A stretch of 37,039 bases of DNA, from the NCBI GenBank assembly GCA_910578655.1, contig CAJTQE010000007.1, positions 1,365 through 38,403 of the forward strand, read 5' to 3'. A program made the translations under genes and the position numbers. This document shows positions 1 to 6,579 of this stretch, in pieces; the stretch's first letter is position 1; each line of letters begins with the position of its first letter. Under the pieces are notes generated by a model. That model searched no databases, was not told the origin of the DNA, and saw nothing but the letters and a program-made list of their open reading frames with translations. This stretch comes from an uncultured Christensenella sp. Lineage in GTDB: Bacteria; Bacillota; Clostridia; Christensenellales; Borkfalkiaceae.

Positions 1-70
1 CATATGCCGTGCCTACTCCGCTTATCTCATGCGTAAGTTGTTTTGTGTAGCTTTTTAAGCCTCTGTTCAT
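1..70 (-). CDS. Start of an unidentified gene, cut by the window edge
   Basis: Only the first 23 codons are visible; the protein begins MNRGLKSYTKQLTHEISGVG. The ATG at 70 is preceded by AAAAGGAGAAAACAATT, a good ribosome site with normal spacing, so the start is well supported although the product is unknown. It lies 20 bases downstream of the nucleotidyltransferase gene that ends at 91, on the same strand, and is probably the next gene of the same operon. No family is recognised from this short stretch. Confidence 0.55.
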   Translation of the reverse strand, partial: MNRGLKSYTKQLTHEISGVGTAY

Positions 71-90
71 AATTGTTTTCTCCTTTTAAT

Positions 91-999
91 TTAAAATATT
101 TTTTTATGTTTTATTGTTTCTTTAATAAGCCTGTCCGGAATATATTCGCCAACCTCGTTAATATCGACAAACCGTCGGAACAGGTTTGTGTAGTAATCAA
201 ACATCGACTTGGCGTTTTCTTCCCGTTGTTCAAGCGTTAAATCAAGCGAGAAATTAACAAGCAAATCGATATCCGAGTCTATCCTCTGCTCCCCTTTTGC
301 ACAAGACCCGAATACATACATATGCTTTACTCCGTACTTTTCAAAAAGCATTTCTTCATCCGCCCTAAACGTTTTGCAAATCTCCGAAACGGTTATCGGC
401 GTTAAGTTTTTGTAATACGACTTATCCTGCGTTTTTGACGTTAAAACCGTATTTGCCAAATAAGCAAAAATAGAGTTGTCGCCTTTTGTAAAGTATGCGT
501 CCCGCGCCTCAATATACTGCGGATAGTGGAACGGTTGAAGCATTACCGTAGGTATCCCCGACTTTACCAAACTGTAATTGAACAGCATCAGCGAAACGAT
601 AAGCCTCTGTTCATTTTCGAGTTCAGCCATTTCTTTGTACGCTTTCAAATGAAACAGAATAGCCCGCTCTATAGGCGGCTCTTCCGCTATCTTATAAAAC
701 AGCGTAGTTATCCTGAGCGTAAGAGATACGTCGGGTTCACTGCCGTTTATCAGATAGAACACCCTTTTCAATACGCTCATAGTAAGCGGATTTTTGTTGT
801 TGGAAAGCAGATATATATAGGCGTCGTAATAGTTTTTAATCTTCTCTTCCAACGGCGTTTCTGTTTCCGCTTCGCTATAAACTATCTGTTTATATAAGTC
901 GTGGCGGAAGTCATAACCCAGATATCTGAAAACGTTTTCTATAAGTGCCGCTATCCGTTTTCTGACCAGCAATTCACAATTTTTAAAGTTTTTTTCCAT
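91..999 (-). CDS. Two-domain protein: Fic-like helical half plus MNT-type nucleotidyltransferase
   Basis: This 302-residue protein ends in a clear minimal nucleotidyltransferase domain. It has the G-S motif at residues 231-232, the metal-binding pair D243-x-D245 in RIDSDIDLLV, and a likely third carboxylate, D279. Residues about 105-185 look like the helical core of Fic/DOC AMP-transferases: a PIERAILFH helix, then an SLVKSGIP turn, a Y..A segment and a GD. The Fic active-site loop HPFxxGNGR is absent, so this half is probably inactive or only a fold relic. MNT enzymes of HEPN/MNT toxin-antitoxin pairs transfer AMP to partner proteins, so a protein-modifying role is plausible but inferred. 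The start overlaps the end of the upstream paralogue by 17 bases and has GGGGGAGAG before it. The nucleotidyltransferase call is firm, the Fic-like call tentative. Confidence 0.7.
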   Translation of the reverse strand: MEKNFKNCELLVRKRIAALIENVFRYLGYDFRHDLYKQIVYSEAETETPLEEKIKNYYDAYIYLLSNNKNPLTMSVLKRVFYLINGSEPDVSLTLRITTLFYKIAEEPPIERAILFHLKAYKEMAELENEQRLIVSLMLFNYSLVKSGIPTVMLQPFHYPQYIEARDAYFTKGDNSIFAYLANTVLTSKTQDKSYYKNLTPITVSEICKTFRADEEMLFEKYGVKHMYVFGSCAKGEQRIDSDIDLLVNFSLDLTLEQREENAKSMFDYYTNLFRRFVDINEVGEYIPDRLIKETIKHKKIF

Positions 1000-1828
1000 C
1001 GCACTCTCCCCCTAAAAATTTTACCGAGCTTCTGATACCTATCGGCAGATTCTTCATACCGTCCTCCGTAGTTACGCATATATCGTAATGAAACGGAAGC
1101 TTGTCCGTCCAGAATTTATGCGCCTGTTGCTTAACGACTGTTACGTCTAACCCGTCTTTGATTACGACTAAAATATCCGCGTCGCTGTATTCGGTATCCG
1201 TTCCCTGTGCAAGCGAGCCGTAAACACCGAGTTTTTCCACGCCTGTAATTTTCAGAAATTCCGCACTGTATTCTTTAATCTGTTTTATGCAGAACGCATT
1301 TTGTTCAATCGGGTGTTTTACGCTGTATTTGCTTTTTCTGTATTTCAATTCAGCCCAGCCCTTTTCAGCCGTTTCGCAATCTCCGGAAATCAGGGAATTA
1401 TATATTTTCGCACATATCCCGTGATAAGGCATTATCGGCACCCCGTGCGTTCGACAGTAACCGAACAGCATAAGTATCTGAAACAGCGTAACCCTGTTGC
1501 AGTCGTATCGTTTCACCGTTTCCACCAACCGTTCAAGGTCGTCCATACAGTCTACTTTGCCGATTTCACCGTCGTATTTAATTGATTCGTGCGTACATAT
1601 ACCGTAGAGAACCTCAACTTCGGTTTTCGTCGCCTTTGTTATGTCCGTCGTCTTAAAAAAGTTTTTTAACGCTATAATATCCTTTTCATACGGTAATTCA
1701 CCTGCTTCATTCCCAAAGCATTCGCGGAGTTTAGGTTCGCTATATTCGTAAGGCAAATTGCATAGAAGCTGTTTACATACGATAAAATCGATACGCGGAT
1801 TATATTCGCTTTTATGTATCACTATCAT
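983..1828 (-). CDS. Paralogous Fic-like plus MNT-type nucleotidyltransferase protein
   Basis: This 281-residue protein has the same layout as its downstream neighbour. A helical N-terminal half (about residues 45-165) contains a RVTLFQILMLFGYCRTHGVP segment that lines up with the helix-turn preceding the Fic GxP motif, but with no HPFxxGNGR loop. The C-terminal nucleotidyltransferase has GS at 204-205 (GVYGSLAQGT), the metal-binding D216-x-D218 and a likely third Asp at 249 (YDI). Sequence identity to the neighbour is low outside the motifs, so the pair is old or performs different jobs. Its ATG lies inside the last codons of the holin gene (17-base overlap), matching the overlap with the next gene and implying coupled translation. 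Substrate and partner are unknown. Confidence 0.68.
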   Translation of the reverse strand: MIVIHKSEYNPRIDFIVCKQLLCNLPYEYSEPKLRECFGNEAGELPYEKDIIALKNFFKTTDITKATKTEVEVLYGICTHESIKYDGEIGKVDCMDDLERLVETVKRYDCNRVTLFQILMLFGYCRTHGVPIMPYHGICAKIYNSLISGDCETAEKGWAELKYRKSKYSVKHPIEQNAFCIKQIKEYSAEFLKITGVEKLGVYGSLAQGTDTEYSDADILVVIKDGLDVTVVKQQAHKFWTDKLPFHYDICVTTEDGMKNLPIGIRSSVKFLGGECDGKKL

Positions 1829-2120
1829 CGTTACCGTTCTCCTTATCGCTTTTAAAGAAAATCTGCTTGATTATCTGATTTGCGCCCGTAGCCGAAGCTC
1901 CGCTTACAATCCCGATACCGAGTGCAGCCCAAACGTTTGCCGCCTCATAAATCATTTCGGGGTTAGTTATAAAAATTACTATTCCCAACACACCGCCGAC
2001 CGCCGATAACACGACGGGTATCGCACGGTAAAACTGCTTTTTGTTTTTAAAAATCATTTTGATTATTTCGCCTAATACATAGCAGCAAACTATGATAATA
2101 GGCACACTTGTAAAAGTCAT
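1812..2120 (-). CDS. Small phage-type holin
   Basis: The protein has 102 residues and two or three hydrophobic segments: about 4-22, 34-53 and 63-84, the last being small-residue rich (ALGIGIVSGASATGANQII). A charged tail follows. The pattern and the GxxSGxxATGxNQxxKQ end match the short holins of Firmicute prophages that let endolysin cross the membrane. No endolysin lies within the window; upstream are an XhlA-like gene 2 bases away and two sigma-like genes. Its last 17 bases overlap the start of the nucleotidyltransferase gene, so here the holin is coupled to those enzymes rather than to an amidase. That is unusual and leaves open a role as a membrane effector instead of a lysis protein. 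Confidence 0.72.
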   Translation of the reverse strand: MTFTSVPIIIVCCYVLGEIIKMIFKNKKQFYRAIPVVLSAVGGVLGIVIFITNPEMIYEAANVWAALGIGIVSGASATGANQIIKQIFFKSDKENGNDDSDT

Positions 2121-2122
2121 AA

Positions 2123-2419
2123 TTATCCCTCCTTTAATAAAACTTCATCTACGCGTTTCTCTGTATTTATTAAGCCTTCTTCAACCTTGGCAAGCCGTTC
2201 GACCAAGTTTCGGTAGCGTTCGTCCATACTGGCAAGGTTTTTCTCCGTCCTGTCAACGCAAGCCTTAATATAGCCTATATCCGACATAATAACGCCTTCG
2301 TTTTTACCGGCGGATTTCTGATCCTGACGCTCACTGCGTTTAAACGCAAGCAATGCGAACACTATGCCCGAAACCGACGCTGCAAGACTGACTATAGTCA
2401 TAACGATATTAAAACTCAT
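2123..2419 (-). CDS. XhlA-like membrane-anchored coiled-coil protein
   Basis: The protein has 98 residues. One N-terminal membrane helix (about 4-24) is followed by a cytoplasmic, charged, heptad-rich stretch (about 45-95: IKACVDRTEKNLASMDERYR and onwards) expected to form a coiled coil. This single-anchor-plus-coiled-coil pattern is typical of the small proteins encoded just before holins in Firmicute prophages (XhlA/haemolysin-like), which help the holin lyse cells. It has an AAAGGAGGAAAAGG ribosome site and sits 2 bases from the holin gene, so the two are one cassette. It lies 28 bases after the upstream sigma-like gene. Confidence 0.66.
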   Translation of the reverse strand: MSFNIVMTIVSLAASVSGIVFALLAFKRSERQDQKSAGKNEGVIMSDIGYIKACVDRTEKNLASMDERYRNLVERLAKVEEGLINTEKRVDEVLLKEG

Positions 2420-2447
2420 TCCTTTTCCTCCTTTAATAGTTTTTATT

Positions 2448-2852
2448 TTAATCAGAATATAAATCTTTTAACAGCACGCCTAATTTTTTAATTGCCGAGT
2501 GATAACATTCTCTTACCGTCTTTTCGTTCACTCCTCTTTCTCTGGCTATTTGCCGCAAAGATTCTTCCTGATAAAAATATTTGATAATAGTTTCTCTTTG
2601 CAGATAGGTCAATTTATTAATTGCTTTCATAATTTCTTCGTTTTGCAAATTGTCAAGCACGTTTTCTTCAATAGAAATTGAATTACGGGAAGGTTCTCTT
2701 TTTATATGTTCAAAATACTTTTCCAAAGAAATATTACTTCTCTCAATTCGTTTCTCACCTGCTCGTACAACATAACTTTCTCCTCGATATTTTTTTGCAA
2801 TCAACCGTAAGGCGTAACCCTTACACCTTTTAAGGGGACAAAATTTCACCAA
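2448..2852 (-). CDS. Sigma-70 region 4-like regulator
   Basis: The protein has 134 residues. Residues 70-130 form a sigma region 4-type helix-turn-helix: a helix EEIMKAINKLTYLQRETIIK, the spacer YFYQEESLRQIARERGVNEK and the recognition helix TVRECYHSAIKKL. There is no recognisable region 2, so it is a truncated sigma or sigma-like activator as found in phages and conjugative elements such as Tn916 Orf7. The start used is a GTG with no strong ribosome site; a TTG near 2804 (giving LIAKKYRGES) is an alternative, so the first 15-20 residues are uncertain. It follows another sigma-like gene by 24 bases and precedes the XhlA/holin pair, which it may control. Confidence 0.6.
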   Translation of the reverse strand: MVKFCPLKRCKGYALRLIAKKYRGESYVVRAGEKRIERSNISLEKYFEHIKREPSRNSISIEENVLDNLQNEEIMKAINKLTYLQRETIIKYFYQEESLRQIARERGVNEKTVRECYHSAIKKLGVLLKDLYSD

Positions 2853-2876
2853 AGTTCGTATTTTAGCAAAAATAAG

Positions 2877-3290
2877 TTAAAAGAATTTTTTTAATCGCTC
2901 TAAAATGCGTGGAAGAAGCTCGCTCATAGTACTTTTTGCAATTCCAAGAACGGTTGCTATCTCTTGCCGGGTTTTGCTTTCAAAGAAATACAACCGAACG
3001 ACTTGCCTATCCCGCTCGGACAAGTGCGCTATGGCAATGCGAAGTTTAGACAATTCTTCCGTCTGTTCTTCATTTTCTATAATAGAAGTGAGGCAGTCCT
3101 GCGACTTATCTTCTATCTCTAACCCGTTTTCAGATAGATTTTCAATAGAACTGACGAAAATTTTTTCCTTTGCGCGCTCTTCGCGTTTACGTTGCTTCTC
3201 TTCTTGTTGAATATAAGCATTGTAAATTTTCCTACTCACTTCAACCTTTTGTCCTTTAACGAACAAATAAAATGTCTTGTTATCCTGCAT
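2877..3290 (-). CDS. Sigma-70 region 4-like protein of mobile-element type
   Basis: The protein has 137 residues. A short N-terminal strand/helix region (VKGQKVEVSRKIYNAY) and a charged linker lead to a C-terminal sigma region 4 domain at about 78-135: LRIAIAHLSERDRQVVRLYF, ESKTRQEIATVLGIAKSTMS and ERLKKFF. The VxVSxxIYxAYxQ opening plus region 4 is the architecture of the sigma-like proteins carried by Tn916-type and other Firmicute elements. It has a GAAGGAG site before its ATG and is the first gene of the minus-strand run that continues through the holin and nucleotidyltransferase genes. A role in switching on that run is inferred from position only. Confidence 0.68.
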   Translation of the reverse strand: MQDNKTFYLFVKGQKVEVSRKIYNAYIQQEEKQRKREERAKEKIFVSSIENLSENGLEIEDKSQDCLTSIIENEEQTEELSKLRIAIAHLSERDRQVVRLYFFESKTRQEIATVLGIAKSTMSELLPRILERLKKFF

Positions 3291-3363
3291 TTAAAAACTC
3301 CTTCACCGATTGTTAATTCGGGCAAAGGAGTAGTTAAAGGCGTCTTTTCCAGCCAACACTTTC

Positions 3364-3487
3364 GCAATAAGGGCATAGCTAAAAAAGGGTACGACCTATT
3401 TACGCTTGACGAGCGTTTAGTAATTTCTTCCGATAAAGAAATTAAGAAACATCGCTGAAGCGTAAGGCTTCCCTTTGCCCTTATTGC
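3364..3487. repeat. Nested inverted-repeat structure, possible structured RNA or single-strand DNA site
   Basis: Five complementary blocks are nested in order. GCAATAAGGGCA (3364-3375) pairs with TGCCCTTATTGC (3476-3487); AAGGG (3385-3389) with CCCTT (3471-3475); TTACGCTT (3400-3407) with AAGCGTAA (3458-3465); AGCG plus TTT (3412-3418) with AAA plus CGCT (3447-3456); TAATTTCTT (3421-3429) with AAGAAATTA (3436-3444). Only a 6-base tip loop and small bulges remain. The stretch has no supported gene on either strand. It could be a small structured RNA, a transfer or single-strand replication origin of the surrounding mobile element, or a remnant transposon end. Confidence 0.55.
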
Positions 3488-3522
3488 AAATCAGGCATTA
3501 AAAATTTTTTAATTTTAAAAAC

Positions 3523-3578
3523 AAAAAAAACCGCCGATAAACAAGACGTCTTTTAACAGAAATCTTATCTACCGGCGG
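3523..3578 (-). terminator. Rho-independent terminator downstream of the zinc-ribbon gene
   Basis: Read on the minus strand, CCGCCGGTAGATAAG is followed by an inner AAGACGTCTT palindrome, then CTTGTTTATCGGCGG and eight T residues. The long imperfect stem plus T-run fits an intrinsic terminator for minus-strand transcription coming from the small gene at 3690-3866. Confidence 0.6.
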
Positions 3579-3680
3579 CCTCTCAATACTGGTTTAACCT
3601 AACCGTTTTAATATATCCTCGCTTACGGATTTAACCTTGCGTCCTCTTTCATACACGACCGTACGTACAGATATATCAGT
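3579..3680 (-). pseudogene. Short coding remnant, unidentified
   Basis: Between the terminator and the zinc-ribbon gene the minus strand reads ISVRTVVYERGRKVKSVSED and then ILKRLG before a stop at about 3598. The peptide has a normal protein-like composition but no start codon, because a stop lies just upstream in frame. It looks like the C-terminal stub of a deleted gene. The family is not recognised. Confidence 0.25.
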
Positions 3681-3689
3681 TATTCAATT

Positions 3690-3866
3690 TTATATAATCA
3701 CTTGATCACAAGGCGATATAAGCTCTATCTTTATCTTTCGTCGCGACATATGTTTTGCTATATTGACTGCCCCACACCTATGACATTCATATTTCATTAT
3801 CCCTTTTTCATCTTTATATGCCATAATATCTGCTTTACAGTTATGACAAAATACTTTTATTATCAT
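3690..3866 (-). CDS. Small zinc-ribbon protein
   Basis: The protein has 58 residues from the ATG at 3866. Two CxxC knuckles, CHNC at 7-10 and CHRC at 28-31, are spaced as in a zinc ribbon, followed by a basic tail (KHMSRRKIKI). An upstream ATG at 3902 in the same frame would add 12 residues; the internal start is preferred because the added residues do not extend the domain. Short Com-like zinc ribbons of this kind are frequent in phages and conjugative elements, often as regulators, but no specific role can be read here. Confidence 0.5.
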   Translation of the reverse strand: MIIKVFCHNCKADIMAYKDEKGIMKYECHRCGAVNIAKHMSRRKIKIELISPCDQVII

Positions 3867-4133
3867 CTCTCTAACTTCTACCTTAATTATCCCATAAAAC
3901 AAATTGCGTTCATTTTACGGAAACTTCCCTTTTTCAGTATTTTATAACCGTGAGCAGAAACGGGGAGAACCCACTCAAATTATAACTAAATTAAATCCTA
4001 TATCGTTTATCCTTTTGTTTATTTTACAAACATTTGTTTGTGTTAAACATTATAGTTTTTCCTACGGATAAAGTCAAGAAAAACAAGCTATATTTTTAAA
4101 ATGTTAAAATACGATTTTTTGTGATAAAAACCA

Positions 4134-4373
4134 ATGCGCTTACACAGTAAACAATACCGTAAAAAAATAATCGCAGGCAGACATACACACGAGCTTCGTT
4201 ATACCTTTATAACCCGCGCGAAAGAATGCGGCTGCAATTTAGAGCTTGTAATGCTTTGGGACGGTCATAAATATGACGGTGCAGTCAAGTCCAGCGCAGT
4301 AGATAGAGGGTACACTACTTATTCGGACGAATACTATTTCGGGGAAATAGAAAAAATAAATTACGAATTATAG
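4134..4373 (+). pseudogene. C-terminal fragment of a tyrosine recombinase (integrase)
   Basis: The 79-residue open frame carries the end of a tyrosine recombinase catalytic domain. HELR (the H-x-x-R box) lies at about residue 19, a GH box at WDGHKYDG, and a final tyrosine in GYTTYSDEYY where the nucleophile should be. The N-terminal DNA-binding domain and the first catalytic arginine are missing, and the ATG has no ribosome site, so this is a remnant and not a working integrase. A terminator follows at 4389. The 230 bases before it (3903-4133) are AT-rich, with no gene I can support. Confidence 0.7.
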
Positions 4374-4388
4374 CGGAATGACACAAAA

Positions 4389-4421
4389 AGGGGCGGCTCT
4401 TAAAACGAGCCGTCCCTTTTT
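4389..4421 (+). terminator. Terminator after the integrase fragment
   Basis: GGGGCGGCTC, a TTAAAAC loop and GAGCCGTCCC pair (one G-U) and are followed by TTTTT. This is a strong intrinsic terminator for plus-strand transcription, consistent with the end of a former integrase gene. Confidence 0.75.
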
Positions 4422-4540
4422 AATGCGTTACCCTAAAACAGAAACTCTTAAAGCTTTAATCTTTATATGCAAATGTTCATAATTAATACGTTTTTTTGTA
4501 TATTTTCAGTTTTGCGCTAAAAAATTTTCAACAAAACTCA

Positions 4541-4579
4541 ACAAAAACAAAAAATCTGGGCATTTTTTACCCAGATTTT
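4541..4579 (-). terminator. Terminator of the DUF4268 operon
   Basis: AAAATCTGGG (4551-4560) and CCCAGATTTT (4570-4579) form a perfect 10-bp stem. On the minus strand it is followed by TT-rich sequence (TTTTTTGTTTTTG), so it most likely ends transcription coming from the genes at 4701-5396. The rest of 4422-4700 holds only this and the next hairpin. Confidence 0.55.
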
Positions 4580-4591
4580 GGTGCACCACTC

Positions 4592-4630
4592 ATAACGTAA
4601 GTTGAACCAAATTCAGCTTGCGTTATTTTT
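4592..4630 (+). terminator. Hairpin with G-U pairs, plus-strand terminator
   Basis: ATAACGTAAGTTGAA (4592-4606) can pair with TTCAGCTTGCGTTAT (4612-4626) over 15 positions if two U-G pairs are allowed, with a CCAAA loop and a T-run after it. The wobble pairs exist only in a plus-strand transcript, which gives the orientation. No intact plus-strand gene is left upstream for it to serve. Confidence 0.5.
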
Positions 4631-4700
4631 ATATCAAGAAGGGCAAGTCTTAAAAAAGGTTTGCCTTTGCTCTATAAGGAAAAATACTCTAAGATGAATA

Positions 4701-4967
4701 TTATTTTTCACGATACTTTGATAATCGATATAATCCGCTACTTTTGCCTTTTGGACAATAAACGATATCTTCATTGCCAGCCGTTGCAAATTCGGGATAA
4801 AGTTTCTTTAAAATCATTGACCGCAATTTGCCACGAATACATTTTTCGGTTTCTCTGCTTATCTCAATATTTAATGTGTTTAAAATCTCACCTGCGCTGT
4901 ATCCATTAGGATTATGTTGATTTTGCTCTAATTTTTCTAATGCTTTTATTATAATTTCCCTATCCAT
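4701..4967 (-). CDS. Hypothetical protein, possibly winged-helix
   Basis: The protein has 88 residues and no recognised family. The first half is helical and charged (REIIIKALEKLEQNQ) and is followed by SAGEILNTLNIEISRETEKC, which could be a small winged-helix or HTH fold. It ends with GLYRLSKYREK. It starts 3 bases after the stop of the DUF4268 gene, so the two are co-transcribed and may act together, but nothing in the sequence tells how. Confidence 0.5.
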   Translation of the reverse strand: MDREIIIKALEKLEQNQHNPNGYSAGEILNTLNIEISRETEKCIRGKLRSMILKKLYPEFATAGNEDIVYCPKGKSSGLYRLSKYREK

Positions 4968-4970
4968 AAT

Positions 4971-5396
4971 TTAAATATATTTACTGAAAACCCTAATGAA
5001 ATCTAAAATATACGGATAAATCATTTCAATCATCTCATCAATAGGTTTATTTATATAAAAAGTTCTTTGTATTCTTCTAACTGAGGCGGATTCCTTGCCG
5101 TGGTCTATCCATTCAACTTTGTATCCAAGTTGTTTTTCTAACACTTCCTTTTTCGCAAATAATTCTTCAAATAGCTCAACATTTCCATTTATATAAACCT
5201 GTACTAAAATAACATTCTCGCGATATTTATATTCGCAACAAATAGTCTGCATTGCCATAGGCGAAGGATTATTTATATTTCCAGCCGCCTGATTTTTACC
5301 ACCCTTAACGTGAGTAACGTAAAATTTATTGCCCATTTTTTCAATATATTCGTCAAAGTGTTTCCAAAATAAATCTCTTGCAGTTTGAGCGTTCAT
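4971..5396 (-). CDS. DUF4268 domain protein
   Basis: The 141 residues match the DUF4268 pattern over nearly their whole length: an FWKHFDEYIEKMG start, a central VILVQVYINGNVELFEELFAK strand-helix, then EKQLGYKVEWIDHGKESASV and a C-terminal DFIRVFSKYI. The family occurs alone or attached to nuclease-like domains in defence and mobile regions. Its activity is not established. The ribosome site TAGGAG precedes the ATG. It forms a two-gene unit with the small gene at 4701-4967 and ends at the terminator near 4551. Confidence 0.65.
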   Translation of the reverse strand: MNAQTARDLFWKHFDEYIEKMGNKFYVTHVKGGKNQAAGNINNPSPMAMQTICCEYKYRENVILVQVYINGNVELFEELFAKKEVLEKQLGYKVEWIDHGKESASVRRIQRTFYINKPIDEMIEMIYPYILDFIRVFSKYI

Positions 5397-5423
5397 TGAT
5401 TATCTCCTAATTGATTTTTTATT

Positions 5424-5630
5424 TTATTTTTTCCTATCTGATAATAATTTCTTGATATCAAAAATTGCTCTTATAATGAACAATATAGACGGTATGAGCC
5501 CAAAAATACCCATAAAGGCAAAGCCGTCTTTTTTGATATGAGGTTCAATAAATATAGTGATAGCACCCATTAAGAAAAATACAGCTAAAACACTTGCTAC
5601 GGCAAGTACGGAACGCTCAAGCGTAAGTAT
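5424..5630 (-). pseudogene. Truncated small membrane protein
   Basis: The minus strand reads a hydrophobic peptide ending GFAFMGIFGLIPSILFIIRA then IFDIKKLLSDRKK before a stop at 5424. The frame is open to about 5630, with a second hydrophobic stretch (VLAVASVLAVFFLMGAITIF). It then hits a stop, with no credible start upstream except an internal ATG at 5570 (48 residues). The loss of the N-terminus coincides with the start of the TnpV-like fragment on the other strand, so both were probably cut by one rearrangement. Confidence 0.45.
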
Positions 5631-5861
5631 TTAGAAGACAAAGGGTTAGATTGGACGATTGAAAACCTTCCCGAATATCTTCACGGCGTGGACAAACAAG
5701 CCAAGGACATGTACAATGTCCTCTACGCAAAACTCTCCCTCTCTCCGCTGTACAAGCGGACGGGCGAGTTTATGGAAGATTACCGCAGGCTGACCGCGCT
5801 GCAACACGCAATCGAAGAAGAAATTTTAAGCGAATTAATTTATACGGAGGAAGTCGTATGA
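5589..5861 (+). pseudogene. C-terminal fragment of a TnpV-like transposon protein
   Basis: The plus strand encodes YGKYGTLKRKYLEDKGLDWT, continues through LPEYLHGVDKQAKDMYNVLY, and ends AIEEEILSELIYTEEVV. The conserved GxYGxLKxKYLE start and the E-I-L-E-I-Y end are those of the TnpV family carried by Firmicute transposons of unknown mechanism. The N-terminal third is missing: the frame is blocked by a stop at 5586 and has no start. Its stop overlaps the start of the next gene by the four bases ATGA, so the operon arrangement has survived the truncation. GC content is higher than in the flanks. Confidence 0.6.
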
Positions 5862-6067
5862 AACAACCCAAGTCGCAAATAGATAAACGCTATGAAGACA
5901 AACACAAAGAAGAACGCAAAGCCGCTCACGCGGTTTGGGGAACCTCAATGAAACGAGATGACTTTGAGGAACTGAACAAGTTCCTTAAAAGTCATCACAT
6001 ACAAAAAGTCCAGCTCATTTATGCGGGATGGACAGCATTAAAAGAACAATATAAAACCAAAAACTAA
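5858..6067 (+). CDS. Small TnpV-associated hypothetical protein
   Basis: The protein has 69 residues and is basic at the start (KQPKSQIDKRYEDKHKEERK). It then has VWGTSMKRDDFEELNKFLKS and VQLIYAGWTALKEQY, a pattern suggesting a small helical DNA-binding or ribbon-helix-helix-like protein. It starts at the ATG that overlaps the TnpV stop, with GGAGG 6 bases upstream. The coupled arrangement suggests it travelled with the TnpV-type transposon. Its function is unknown. Confidence 0.5.
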   Translation: MKQPKSQIDKRYEDKHKEERKAAHAVWGTSMKRDDFEELNKFLKSHHIQKVQLIYAGWTALKEQYKTKN

Positions 6068-6121
6068 TCTTTGTATTCATTAATAAAAATGTGACTAAAC
6101 AGCTTAAAATCATGAAATTCG

Positions 6122-6130
6122 TGTTATAAT
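6122..6130 (+). promoter_or_regulatory. Extended -10 promoter
   Basis: TGTTATAAT matches the extended -10 form TGnTATAAT. No good -35 lies upstream, as is common for this class. It would give a short leader for the small gene starting at 6161. Confidence 0.45.
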
Positions 6131-6160
6131 TCAGACAAGAATATTTTGGAGGGAAAACTA

Positions 6161-6310
6161 TTGAGACTATTTGGAAGGTTAGACGAAAATGGACAAAGAA
6201 TCAATATTGATATTAACTTTCAGAAAAATGGCAAAGAAATTACTTTTATTTCGGGCCGGATGGTTAGACCAAAGGGAGCTATAACTTGCAATACACCGTT
6301 AGGAGGTTAA
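6161..6310 (+). CDS. Small hypothetical protein with TTG start
   Basis: The 49 codons run from TTG (LRLFGRLDENGQRINIDINF) to TAA at 6310. GGAGGG sits 4-5 bases before the TTG and an extended -10 promoter lies 31 bases further up, so a real short gene is likely although the family is unknown. Its last codons contain the AGGAGG that serves the next gene, which starts 2 bases later; the two form one unit. Confidence 0.45.
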   Translation: MRLFGRLDENGQRINIDINFQKNGKEITFISGRMVRPKGAITCNTPLGG

Positions 6311-6311
6311 A

Positions 6312-6545
6312 ATGAAATACTTAGATTTAGTTGAGCTTATAAATGATAGACCTGAATATGAAAAAGCGGGCGTAAAAAAGGGGATGTTCGGCGCAGTTAT
6401 GTCGGAAGAAAGCACCGACGGTAAATGGCAGGTTGTTTTTTCTGAATTTTATACAGGAAAAGATATTGCAGATATATCTGTGCGCGAAGAAGACTTACAA
6501 ATTCACGAATTTGTTCCGTTGGATAAGTACCCGCCCAAAAATTAA
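6312..6545 (+). CDS. Small hypothetical protein, SH3-like
   Basis: The protein has 77 residues. It opens MKYLDLVELINDRPEYEKAG and continues with KGMFGAVMSEESTDGKWQVV, FSEFYTGKDIADISVREEDL. The alternation of a short helix and several strands resembles small SH3-like proteins of the DUF4926 type, often found as immunity or accessory proteins, but the match is weak. It has a perfect AGGAGG site. It is the second gene of a plus-strand unit with the 49-codon gene before it and the decayed gene after it. Confidence 0.5.
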   Translation: MKYLDLVELINDRPEYEKAGVKKGMFGAVMSEESTDGKWQVVFSEFYTGKDIADISVREEDLQIHEFVPLDKYPPKN

Positions 6546-6579
6546 AATATAAATATTTTAAAACAAGGAGGAACATGCA

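Noticed and set aside
91..1828. Classical HEPN/MNT toxin-antitoxin pair
   Set aside because: No separate HEPN protein with an RxxxxH motif is adjacent; both proteins carry the MNT half, and the N-terminal halves look Fic-like rather than HEPN.
3192..3458. Plus-strand 88-codon frame
   Set aside because: It begins inside the sigma-like gene on the other strand and runs through the inverted-repeat structure, with no ribosome site.
4551..4626. Attachment site formed by the two adjacent inverted repeats
   Set aside because: Each repeat has a T-run on one strand and no copy was found elsewhere in the window, so terminators explain them better.
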